A stretch of 6,460 bases of DNA from Paracoccaceae bacterium (GTDB lineage: Bacteria > Pseudomonadota > Alphaproteobacteria > Rhodobacterales > Rhodobacteraceae), in NCBI GenBank assembly GCA_002746395.1, contig NVXA01000003.1:105492-111951 (forward strand). Direction: 5' to 3'. The translations under genes and the position numbers were made by a program. The notes beneath the pieces are model-generated. The model saw nothing but the letters and a program-made list of their open reading frames with translations, ran no database searches and was not told the DNA's origin. This document shows, in pieces, positions 1 to 5,830 of this stretch. Each line of letters starts with the position of its first letter. Within the stretch, counting starts at the first letter, position 1.

Positions 1-102
1 AATGACGAGTACTTATTCAACACTGTCGCGCATCTGGTTGAACTGGGCATTTCAGACGATGAGCTGGAACGTCTTGTGGCGCTGGTGCATGGGGCAGACT
101 AG
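1..102 (+). CDS. C-terminal 33 residues of an unidentified protein (5' end outside window)
   Basis: Frame 1 is open from the window edge and ends in TAG at 100-102, giving 33 visible residues that end in LVALVHGAD. The fragment is acidic and helical-looking, with a segment reading HLVELGISDDELERL. That pattern, a helix followed by 'G-[IV]-S-[DE]-[DE]-[ED]-[LI]', occurs near the C-terminus of several TIM-barrel metal hydrolases such as phosphotriesterase-like proteins. It is far too short and generic to assign, and the Asn-Pro that often follows in that family is absent. The gene converges on the LysM/solute-binding gene: the two stop codons are 11 bases apart, and no poly-T intrinsic terminator lies between them. 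The coding call rests only on the open frame and the sensible composition. Confidence 0.6.
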   Translation, partial: NDEYLFNTVAHLVELGISDDELERLVALVHGAD

Positions 103-113
103 GCGCGTTGCGC

Positions 114-1268
114 TTAATCCAATCGGTTGACCAGATAATCACGCGCAATCGCGCTCCATTCACCCGTGGCTAACATATCCCATATGCCGGCGTTCAGTTG
201 ATCCATAGCGATCATGCCTGCGGCGTTGTCGTTTGCTGTTATGGCGTGAACGGTGTGGACCGTCGCAAGATCTGTCAGCTCCACGATGCGATCACTACGG
301 CCTGAATAGGCGAAATACACATCGGCGGTCAGGCCGTTAACGCTGACAATATCGACAACATCGTTTTCCAGATCCACAAAGCATGTGGTGAGGTCGGTGG
401 CGGTTTCCAGCGATATGATAGGCTCGATCATACCGTCTTCGAGAAGGTCATATGTGTGCAAAGCGGCAGGGCGGCAGACGCGCGCGCCGACCAGATCAAC
501 TTCTTTCGCGGCTTCGCTGAACGGGCCATCGGATACAGTGAACATGGCCATTTGCGCTTCGTAGATCGGGGCGGAGAAGGTGAAGTTTTCGCACAGATCG
601 CGGATGTCGGCATCGAACTCGCCAAGTTTACAATCGGGAAGCAGCCACGGGAACGACAGATCGAAACTGTCTGGCAACACGGATGTTGCCAAACCCGTTT
701 CCGGGCGGGTGACGAAGACCGGCTTGTGAACTTTGGCCGCATCGCTTCGCAGTAACGCGGTTTCGATCAGTGTGGTGATCAGGCCGCCTTGCAACAGGCT
801 TTCGTCTGAATAGGGTAGATTGTCCGTAAAGCCGACGAGGATCATTTCCGCCGCTGGAGGTGTTGTGGACGCAGGTATGGGGGGCTGTTCCACTTCAGCC
901 TCGACCACGACCACGACCGTGGGCGTTGCGAAAGCGGGAGTGTCTTCGGGGATCACGGGTTGCCCGATCGCGGCTGCTGTTTGCGTATCGGCTTCGGTAG
1001 TTGCGCTGGCGGCAATGAATATACCACGGCACGGAAGATCGAGGGTTAGACCGATGGGGATAATATGCGGCGTGCGGCCAAGATTGCCACGATTTTCCTC
1101 GAAAACATAGCGGTAATCCCGAGGGTTTCCATAAGTATCGTTGGCAATTCCGCGCAGCGTGTCCCCTTTGACAATCGTGTAGGTTCCACAGATATCCTGG
1201 GCCAAAACCGGAGTCGCTAAAATGGCTGTGACAGCTATTCCCACAGCTGCCAAAAGTTGTTTATTCAA
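114..1268 (-). CDS. Secreted LysM domain-solute-binding domain fusion protein
   Basis: This 384-aa protein should be exported to the periplasm. Residues 1-23 form a Sec signal peptide with an alanine-rich hydrophobic core and a likely cut after VLA. Residues about 27-80 form one LysM domain (YTIVKGDTLRGIAND, then NP.DYRYVFEENR and IPIGLTLDLP), expected to bind peptidoglycan glycan chains. Residues about 85-140 are a Thr/Pro/Ala/Val linker with five valines in a row. Residues about 141-384 resemble a type 3 periplasmic solute-binding domain (ILVGFTDNLPYSDES at the start, FDLSFPW, later RVCRPAALHTYDLL, C-terminal W..IARDYL). Six cysteines (27, 80, 213, 226, 265, 296) suggest disulfides. The start is TTG at 1268-1266: an in-frame TAA lies only five codons upstream (1283-1281) and AAAGGG (1282-1277) sits 8 bases before it. 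The gene follows the NfeD gene by 68 bases and no ABC permease or ATPase is adjacent, so a transport role is unproven. The ligand is unknown. Confidence 0.85.
   Translation of the reverse strand: MNKQLLAAVGIAVTAILATPVLAQDICGTYTIVKGDTLRGIANDTYGNPRDYRYVFEENRGNLGRTPHIIPIGLTLDLPCRGIFIAASATTEADTQTAAAIGQPVIPEDTPAFATPTVVVVVEAEVEQPPIPASTTPPAAEMILVGFTDNLPYSDESLLQGGLITTLIETALLRSDAAKVHKPVFVTRPETGLATSVLPDSFDLSFPWLLPDCKLGEFDADIRDLCENFTFSAPIYEAQMAMFTVSDGPFSEAAKEVDLVGARVCRPAALHTYDLLEDGMIEPIISLETATDLTTCFVDLENDVVDIVSVNGLTADVYFAYSGRSDRIVELTDLATVHTVHAITANDNAAGMIAMDQLNAGIWDMLATGEWSAIARDYLVNRLD
902..919 (-). repeat. Six-base tandem repeat in the linker of the LysM fusion gene
   Basis: CGACCA occurs twice and is followed by CGACCG, three 6-base units in a row, encoding part of the five-valine run in the linker between the LysM and solute-binding domains. 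Unit changes would be in frame (two residues each), so linker length could vary among strains. Confidence 0.5.
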
Positions 1269-1276
1269 TAGTTCGA

Positions 1277-1282
1277 CCCTTT
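1277..1282 (-). promoter_or_regulatory. Ribosome binding site fixing the TTG start of the LysM fusion gene
   Basis: On the minus strand AAAGGG lies 8 bases before the TTG at 1268-1266. A TAA in the same frame (1283-1281) overlaps it, so no longer start is possible. The next in-frame methionine lies far inside the protein, beyond the signal peptide. TTG with this site is therefore the only start that keeps a complete signal peptide. Confidence 0.7.
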
Positions 1283-1336
1283 AGTCATGTCGCGCTTTGC
1301 GAAGGCAAATCACCCGCTGCAGGTTATGACAGGTTC

Positions 1337-1801
1337 CTAGATGTTTTCAACCTGTACCGACATGCCATCGGCGGCAACTATCTTAACGACTTGGCCAACT
1401 TCGGCGCTTTGACCTTCGGGCCACTCGGCGGACCAGCGAAGCCCGTTCAGCTCGATATGGCCTTCGCCAAGGTCGAAGGCTACGACCTTGGCTTTATGGC
1501 CTACCAATTGTTCGGTACGGTTATTGAGGGTGGTTTCCGGTTCGCCGTCACCGAACTTTCTGATGTAGCCACGACCTGCGAACATGGAGCCGATGGTCAG
1601 GGCCGCATAAAGTGCGATTTGCAGCTCGCCCTGCATGCCCGGGGCGATCCACAAAATAATTGCCATAAGGATGGCAGCAATGCCGGGCCAGATCAAAATG
1701 AACGAGGAGATTACCATCTCTAATGCGCCAAGTCCGACGCCAAGCGCGATCCACCACCAAGGGGAAAGCGTTTCGATCCAGCTGAAAAGTCCGGCTTCCA
1801 T
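1337..1801 (-). CDS. NfeD-family membrane protein (short form, YbbJ-like)
   Basis: This 154-aa inner-membrane protein belongs to the NfeD family, partners of SPFH/stomatin proteins. It is the short type without the ClpP-like serine protease domain, so no proteolysis is expected. An amphipathic N-terminus is followed by hydrophobic segments at about 15-32, 34-53 and 60-76. A soluble C-terminal OB-fold domain then runs from about 98 to 154 (LVGHKAKVVAFDLGEGHIELNG, R.SAEW, G..V.IVAADGMSVQVENI). The length matches E. coli YbbJ at roughly 150 aa. The start is ATG at 1801-1799, with AAAGGA 8 bases upstream inside the 3' end of the preceding SPFH gene. Only 4 bases separate it from that gene's stop, so the two are almost certainly co-transcribed and translationally linked. 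The known family role is as an accessory of SPFH assemblies; the exact biochemical function is unknown. Confidence 0.92.
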   Translation of the reverse strand: MEAGLFSWIETLSPWWWIALGVGLGALEMVISSFILIWPGIAAILMAIILWIAPGMQGELQIALYAALTIGSMFAGRGYIRKFGDGEPETTLNNRTEQLVGHKAKVVAFDLGEGHIELNGLRWSAEWPEGQSAEVGQVVKIVAADGMSVQVENI

Positions 1802-1805
1802 CAGA

Positions 1806-2723
1806 TTAATCCTTTGTTACGGCTTTGGCGATGTCGGCAATACCTGCGACGGACCCAATCAGGCCAGTTGCCTCTAGCGGAATCATCACGGTTTTGCTGT
1901 TGGGCGAGGCGGCGATGTCACGTAAGGCCTCGGTGTATTTCAGCGCGACGAAGTAGTTGATCGCCTGAATATCACCTTTGGAAATAGCTTCGGACACCAT
2001 TGCGGTCGCTTTGGCTTCGGCCTCGGCCAAGCGTTCGCGGGCTTGGGCGTCTAGGAAGGCGGCTTCGCGGGCACCCTCGGCTTCGCGAATTTGGGCTTCG
2101 CGCAGACCTTCGGCTTCCAGAATAGCGGCCTGTTTCAGGCCTTCGGCTTCCAGAATGGAGGCACGTTTCATACGTTCAGCTTTCATCTGACGGGCCATGG
2201 CCTCGTTGATGTCCTCTGGTGGGGCCAGATCTTTGATCTCTACGCGGGTAACTTTCACGCCCCATGAGTGCGAAGCTTCGTCGATAACATGTAGCAGGCG
2301 CGTGTTGATGTGATCGCGATTGGACAGGCTTTCGTCTAGGTCCATCGAGCCGATAACTGCACGAATGTTAGTCATGGTCAGGTTGGTCAACGCACGTTCA
2401 AGATCACGGATTTCATAGGCGGCTTGGGCTGCATCAATCACCTGATAAAAGGCCACCGCGTCAGCCATAACCATGGCGTTGTCTTTGGTGATCACCTCTT
2501 GCGAGTGGATATCCAGAACGGTTTCCATCATGTTAATCTTTGCGCCAACCTTATCCATGATCGGGATCAGGAAGTTAAGGCCGGGTTGCAGCGTGCGGGT
2601 ATAACGCCCGAAACGCTCCACCGTCCATGTTTCGCCTTGTGGAACTGTCTTTACCATTAGGTAAAGCATGATGATGGCGAAGACCAAAATGGCTAGTGCC
2701 GGTGCGCCGATTGCTTCTAACAT
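1806..2723 (-). CDS. qmcA: SPFH/Band 7 (stomatin-prohibitin) membrane protein, QmcA-like
   Basis: This 305-aa protein has the same length as E. coli QmcA and a matching architecture. A single hydrophobic N-terminal segment (about 8-25) anchors it in the inner membrane. The Band 7/SPFH domain covers about 26-170 (VPQGETWTVERFGRYTRTLQPGLNFLIP, then ITKDNAMVMADAVAFYQV, AALTNLT-like helix, GVKVTRVEIKDLAPP). A long charged alpha-helical region at 171-247 contains 11-residue repeats, and a hydrophobic tail at 255-300 (NYFVALKYTEAL, then SVAGIADIAKAV) follows. SPFH proteins of this type form large oligomeric cages or rafts on the membrane and influence membrane proteases and lipid organisation; which process is served here is inference. 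The ATG at 2723-2721 follows AAGGA by 6 bases. The NfeD partner starts 4 bases after its stop, the same pairing as E. coli qmcA-ybbJ. The gene is divergent from the stator-like operon. Confidence 0.93.
   Translation of the reverse strand: MLEAIGAPALAILVFAIIMLYLMVKTVPQGETWTVERFGRYTRTLQPGLNFLIPIMDKVGAKINMMETVLDIHSQEVITKDNAMVMADAVAFYQVIDAAQAAYEIRDLERALTNLTMTNIRAVIGSMDLDESLSNRDHINTRLLHVIDEASHSWGVKVTRVEIKDLAPPEDINEAMARQMKAERMKRASILEAEGLKQAAILEAEGLREAQIREAEGAREAAFLDAQARERLAEAEAKATAMVSEAISKGDIQAINYFVALKYTEALRDIAASPNSKTVMIPLEATGLIGSVAGIADIAKAVTKD
1983..2180 (-). repeat. qmcA: Six in-frame 33-bp (11-residue) repeats in the SPFH coiled coil
   Basis: Residues 182-247 of the QmcA-like protein can be laid out as consecutive 11-residue units: AERMKRASILE, AEGLKQAAILE, AEGLREAQIRE, AEGAREAAFLD, AQARERLAEAE and a degenerate AKATAMVSEAI. 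The DNA shows the same 33-bp period: 2107-2123 and 2140-2156 are identical over 17 bases. Eleven-residue periodicity gives a right-handed or nearly straight coiled coil, which suits the parallel helices of SPFH cages. The residual DNA identity points to growth by unit duplication or to constrained codons. Confidence 0.8.
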
Positions 2724-2862
2724 GAAATATCCTTCCCTCGTGCCTGATTTCAGACAGCGTGTGTTTTATAAAATATGGGCGCGTCTTTGAGTGCCGCTGC
2801 GCCTTTGATGAATTACCTAATACATATGGGGGTTTGTGGTGTAATTGCAAATAATTTGTGGT

Positions 2863-2891
2863 TTGAGAACACTGTTGGAATTCTAGGTAAT
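2863..2891 (+). promoter_or_regulatory. Candidate sigma-70 promoter for the stator-like operon
   Basis: TTGAGA (2863-2868) and GGTAAT (2886-2891) are separated by exactly 17 bases. They match 5 of 6 and 4 of 6 positions of the consensus hexamers. Transcription would start near 2898, leaving a leader of about 45 bases that includes the ribosome site. Prediction by eye only. Confidence 0.4.
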
Positions 2892-2927
2892 CGACTCTAC
2901 AGTGACGAGATTCATAGATAGAACGGC

Positions 2928-2933
2928 AAGGAA
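2928..2933 (+). promoter_or_regulatory. Ribosome binding site of the ExbB/MotA-like gene
   Basis: AAGGAA lies 9 bases before the ATG at 2943. It supports this start, which also gives a short charged N-terminus immediately before the first membrane helix, as expected for the family. Confidence 0.6.
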
Positions 2934-2942
2934 AGCTGCATA

Positions 2943-4118
2943 ATGTTCCTGGATACGCGAAACGACCCCGAGTTCACTCAACCGGTCCGTCAAATTGTAA
3001 CAATGTTGCTGATAATGGTGCTGGTTGGGGTGATCGGATATCTGCTGTTTCCGACCGTCTCGCCAATCTTTTTGGTTTCGCCCTATCTGAACGGTTTCAT
3101 CCTTAGCGTTTTCGTTTTTGGTGTCTTTGCCAGCTTCTGGCAATTGCGGGCGCTGTTTTCGGCTGTTGGCTGGATCGAAGGCTTTGCGATGGACCGCCCG
3201 GGCCATGAATTTGTCAAAGCCCCGCGCTTGTTGGCGTCTTTGGCAGCACTGCTTAGCGACAGCCGGTCGCGCAAGTCGATCAATTCGTCCTCCGCAGCGT
3301 CAATCCTTGATTCCGTAAGTACGCGGCTGGACGAGGCGCGGGACATTTTGCGTTACATCGTAAACCTGCTGATTTTCCTTGGTTTGCTGGGTACGTTTTA
3401 TGGTTTGGCGACGACCATTCCGGCGGTTGTGGATACGATCCGCACGCTTGCCCCGACAGAGGGTGGCAGCTCGATTGACTCGTTTGATAACCTGATGACG
3501 GGGCTTGAGGAACAGCTTGGCGGTATGGGTACGGCGTTTGCGTCTTCCTTGCTGGGTTTGGCGGGGTCTTTGATTATTGGCTTGCTTGAGATTTTCGCGG
3601 GCCACGGACAGAACCGGTTCTATATGGAGCTTGAAGAATGGCTGTCTTCGATTACCAAGGTCGGCTTTGGCGGCGATGATGCGGCGGGCATTGATGGCTC
3701 CGTGATTTCCGAATTGATGGGGCAGACGACGCACCAGATTGAAAGCCTTAAAGAACTAGTGATGCGGGGCGAAGAACAACGTATGCGGACCGACGGGCGC
3801 TTGGCATCCTTGGCCGAAGCAATTAGCGTATTGGCTAAGCAGATCAGCAACCAGTCGCGCGGTGGCAAAGGGAGTAGTGACCCCGATGTGATGGAGCGCA
3901 TCGCAGGCGGCCAAGATCGCATCGTAGAGGCGTTGGGCAACATGGGCGAGGGGATGGACGCAGAGGCACGGATGCGTTTGCGTAACATTGATGTGCAATT
4001 GCTGCGCGTGCTTGAGGAAATGTCGTCAGGGCGCCAAGATTCCATCGCGGAAATCCGGCAAGACTTTGCAACCCTTATTTACACCCTTCAGCAAGCCATT
4101 AATCAGGACGAGGCGTAA
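2943..4118 (+). CDS. MotA/TolQ/ExbB-family proton-channel protein with long cytoplasmic tail
   Basis: This 391-aa inner-membrane protein should be the pentameric channel half of a proton-driven stator. Four hydrophobic segments are visible: about 17-36, 49-70, 139-160 and 195-219. This is the MotA/ZorA-like four-helix layout rather than the three helices of ExbB/TolQ. The third carries the family signature LGLLGTFYGL and the fourth GGMGTAFASSLLGLAGSL. T151 and T197 fall where pore-lining threonines lie in TolQ/ExbB, judged by eye. The loop at 71-138 and the tail at 220-391 should be cytoplasmic. The tail is mostly helical and charged, with a Gly/Ser-rich break near 304-313. The next gene, its MotB-like partner, starts 3 bases after the stop, so the two form one operon. 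Generic annotation would be 'biopolymer transporter ExbB', but no TonB, ExbD or Tol gene is near. The machine it powers is unknown. Confidence 0.88.
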   Translation: MFLDTRNDPEFTQPVRQIVTMLLIMVLVGVIGYLLFPTVSPIFLVSPYLNGFILSVFVFGVFASFWQLRALFSAVGWIEGFAMDRPGHEFVKAPRLLASLAALLSDSRSRKSINSSSAASILDSVSTRLDEARDILRYIVNLLIFLGLLGTFYGLATTIPAVVDTIRTLAPTEGGSSIDSFDNLMTGLEEQLGGMGTAFASSLLGLAGSLIIGLLEIFAGHGQNRFYMELEEWLSSITKVGFGGDDAAGIDGSVISELMGQTTHQIESLKELVMRGEEQRMRTDGRLASLAEAISVLAKQISNQSRGGKGSSDPDVMERIAGGQDRIVEALGNMGEGMDAEARMRLRNIDVQLLRVLEEMSSGRQDSIAEIRQDFATLIYTLQQAINQDEA

Positions 4119-4121
4119 CTT

Positions 4122-5774
4122 ATGGCGCGTTCGCGGCGACTAGGTAAACGCGCCGAGGCCAACATCTGGCCCGGCTTTGTAGATGCGATGACCGCGTTGC
4201 TGTTGGTTATCATGTTTGTATTGTCGATCTTTATGATCATCCAGAATGTGATGCGCGAAACGATCACCGGACAAGATCTTGAGTTGAGCAACCTGTCGTC
4301 GCAAGTCGCAGGTTTGGCACAGGCGTTGGGCTTGGAAGAAAAACGTAGTGTTGATCTTTCCAATCAGTTGGGGCAGCTGGACAGCAAGCTGTCGGACAGC
4401 GAAGCAGCGTTGCAATTGCAAACGGCACTTGTCGCTTCGCTTAGTAATGATCGCGATGTCGCAAACCAGCGGATCGCGAGTTTCGAGGAACAGGTCGCGG
4501 GATTGATTACGCGCAACACGAGCTTACAGACCTCTTTGGCGGCGGCTGAACAAACTACGCAGGATCAGGCCAGCCAGATCGAGGCGGCACGGGCGAGCAT
4601 CGCGGAACTGGATGCGGCGCGCGAGTTGGAATTATCGCAAAAAGAAGTAGCGCAATTGGCGCTGGCCCGCGCGCGGGCCGAAATCGATGTTGGGGCCGAA
4701 CAAGCACGCTTGGCGGCAGCAAAAGCCGATGCGTTGGAGGCGTTGGTTGCTGATTTGGAAACCAAAGTGGTTGAAACCGAAACCGAGCTGGCAGCCTTAA
4801 GCGACGCAGAAGCCGCGCGTTTGGTTGAAGCGGCCGCAGCAGAAGCCTTGCGCGCACGGCTGTTAAACGCGGACACGGAGCTGACAGCGATGACGTTGGC
4901 TTTGGAAGAGCAGCGCCAAAAGGCCGAGGATACGCTGACGTTGTTGGCCGCAGCGGAAGTTGCACAACGCAAGCTGGATAACTCCGAAGCCGAAAATATC
5001 GCGGAAATTGATCGTCAGGCGGCGTTGTTGGAACAGGCCAACAATTTGTTGGCGGGTGAACGCGCATTGTCAGCGGAAAGCCAGCGACAGGTTGCGTTGT
5101 TGAACCAGCAAACGGCGGCATTACGCAAGCAGTTGAATTCGCTGCAAGGGTTGCTGGATGCCTCCAAGGAGGCGGACCGCGAGGCGCAAGTGCAACTTCA
5201 GACGCTGGGCGCGGATTTGAACACTGCCTTGGCGCGGGTTGCCGCAGAGCAAAAAACGCGCGCCGATCTGGAAGCGCGCGAGCGTGAGCGGCTTGAGGCC
5301 GAGGCAGTTGATCTGCGCAGTTTCCGGTCGGAGTTCTTTGGGCGCGTGCGTGAAGTATTGAGCGGTCGTGATGGCGTGCAGGTGGTTGGGGATCGGTTTG
5401 TGTTCTCGTCCGAGGTGTTGTTTGCGCCGGGGTCGGCTGATCTTGGGGCTGGTGGCAAAGCGCAAATTGCCGTGGTTGCTGCGGTAATCCGCGATATTGG
5501 CGACGAGATTCCAGACGAGATAAACTGGGTGCTGCGCGTGGACGGCCATACAGACAAAATCCCCGTTGGGCATAATTCCGAGTTTGCGGACAATTGGGAA
5601 TTGTCGCAAGCGCGCGCGTTGTCGGTTGTGAAGTACCTGATCGAAAACGAGGGTATTCCAGCCAACCGGTTGGCCGCGACGGGCTTCGGGGAATTCCAAC
5701 CGATTAATCCGGGTGATAGCCCTGAAGCGTTGGCGCAGAACCGCCGGATCGAGTTGAAACTTACGGAAAAGTAA
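4122..5774 (+). CDS. MotB-like stator protein with giant periplasmic coiled coil and OmpA/MotB peptidoglycan-binding domain
   Basis: This 550-aa protein has three parts. Residues 1-20 are basic and cytoplasmic, leading into WPGFVDAMTALLLVIMFVLS. This matches the MotB/ExbD/TolR plug-and-helix region, with D21 in the position of the proton-carrying aspartate and one membrane helix at about 22-41. Residues about 45-410 are a continuous Ala/Leu/Glu/Gln-rich coiled coil without proline, cysteine or tryptophan. Residues about 425-550 are an OmpA/MotB domain: VDGHTDKIPV (D478) and NWELSQARA (R498) match the Asp and Arg that bind diaminopimelate in OmpA-like domains, and AQNRRIELKL closes it. The ATG at 4122 follows GAGG (4110-4113) by 8 bases, within the end of the preceding gene. 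It is far longer than flagellar MotB (about 300 aa) because of the coil. With its neighbour it should couple proton flow to movement or force on the cell wall. It is not flagellar by context, and its function is unknown. Confidence 0.88.
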   Translation: MARSRRLGKRAEANIWPGFVDAMTALLLVIMFVLSIFMIIQNVMRETITGQDLELSNLSSQVAGLAQALGLEEKRSVDLSNQLGQLDSKLSDSEAALQLQTALVASLSNDRDVANQRIASFEEQVAGLITRNTSLQTSLAAAEQTTQDQASQIEAARASIAELDAARELELSQKEVAQLALARARAEIDVGAEQARLAAAKADALEALVADLETKVVETETELAALSDAEAARLVEAAAAEALRARLLNADTELTAMTLALEEQRQKAEDTLTLLAAAEVAQRKLDNSEAENIAEIDRQAALLEQANNLLAGERALSAESQRQVALLNQQTAALRKQLNSLQGLLDASKEADREAQVQLQTLGADLNTALARVAAEQKTRADLEARERERLEAEAVDLRSFRSEFFGRVREVLSGRDGVQVVGDRFVFSSEVLFAPGSADLGAGGKAQIAVVAAVIRDIGDEIPDEINWVLRVDGHTDKIPVGHNSEFADNWELSQARALSVVKYLIENEGIPANRLAATGFGEFQPINPGDSPEALAQNRRIELKLTEK

Positions 5775-5792
5775 AAGCAGGCATCGGTTAAT

Positions 5793-5823
5793 AACGAGAG
5801 CGGTAAAGGCCGCTCCCGTTTTT
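5793..5823 (+). terminator. Rho-independent terminator of the stator-like operon, probably bidirectional
   Basis: Bases 5795-5803 pair with 5810-5818, giving nine positions with one A·C mismatch at 5797/5816 and a six-base loop. Two A-T pairs (5793-5794 with 5819-5820) can extend the stem, and five T follow at 5819-5823. It lies 18 bases after the stop of the MotB-like gene. Read from the other strand, the same GC-rich hairpin follows clpA with a weaker TTATTAA tail, so it may serve both convergent units. Confidence 0.85.
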
Positions 5824-5830
5824 CGCGATG

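Larger units (their letters stand above)
2724..2942. promoter_or_regulatory. Divergent intergenic region between the SPFH operon and the stator-like operon
   Basis: These 219 bases contain no credible gene and are visibly richer in A+T than the flanking coding DNA. They must carry the 5' signals for both divergent operons. Visible inside are a sigma-70-like candidate toward the right (2863-2891), a weaker one toward the left (TTGCAA at 2850-2845, then TATGTA at 2826-2821, spacer 18), a separated 8-base inverted repeat, and two GANTC sites. A short open frame on the minus strand crosses this region (2575-2850) but overlaps the SPFH gene in another frame and looks like chance. Confidence 0.7.

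Noticed and set aside
101..115. Small hairpin in the gap between the first two convergent genes as a terminator
   Set aside because: GCGC (103-106) can pair with GCGC (110-113), with a GU and an AT pair outside, but the stem is short and neither strand has a T run after it.
820..1110. Plus-strand open frame (96 aa) opposite the LysM fusion gene, and the one at 456-755
   Set aside because: They are antisense shadows of a gene with a clear signal peptide and LysM domain. No ribosome site or domain supports them.
1296..1309. Hairpin TTTGC-loop-GCAAA between the NfeD and LysM fusion genes as a terminator or attenuator
   Set aside because: It has only five pairs, three of them A-T, and no T run on the minus strand, so it is probably chance. 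Read-through into the LysM gene is more likely.
2724..2942. CtrA binding site (TTAA-N7-TTAA) in the divergent promoter region
   Set aside because: No such paired motif is present on reading both strands.
4555..5121. Long minus-strand open frame (188 aa) opposite the coiled-coil region, and similar ones at 4565-4972 and 5121-5699
   Set aside because: They run antisense to a convincing gene. Their composition (Pro/Arg/Ser-rich or Ala/Ser-rich) is what the complement of Ala/Leu/Glu-rich coiled-coil codons gives, and none shows a recognisable domain or operon placement.
2943..5774. A complete Zorya anti-phage system
   Set aside because: The pair resembles ZorA/ZorB, but no zorC, zorD or zorE-like gene follows. 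A strong terminator and the convergent housekeeping gene clpA end the unit, and the extra length lies mainly in the MotB-like partner rather than the channel subunit.
2943..5774. Flagellar motAB or Tol-Pal genes
   Set aside because: No flagellar or tol neighbours are visible. The MotB-like protein has a coiled coil far longer than in flagellar MotB, and TolR/ExbD lack an OmpA-type C-terminal domain of this kind.
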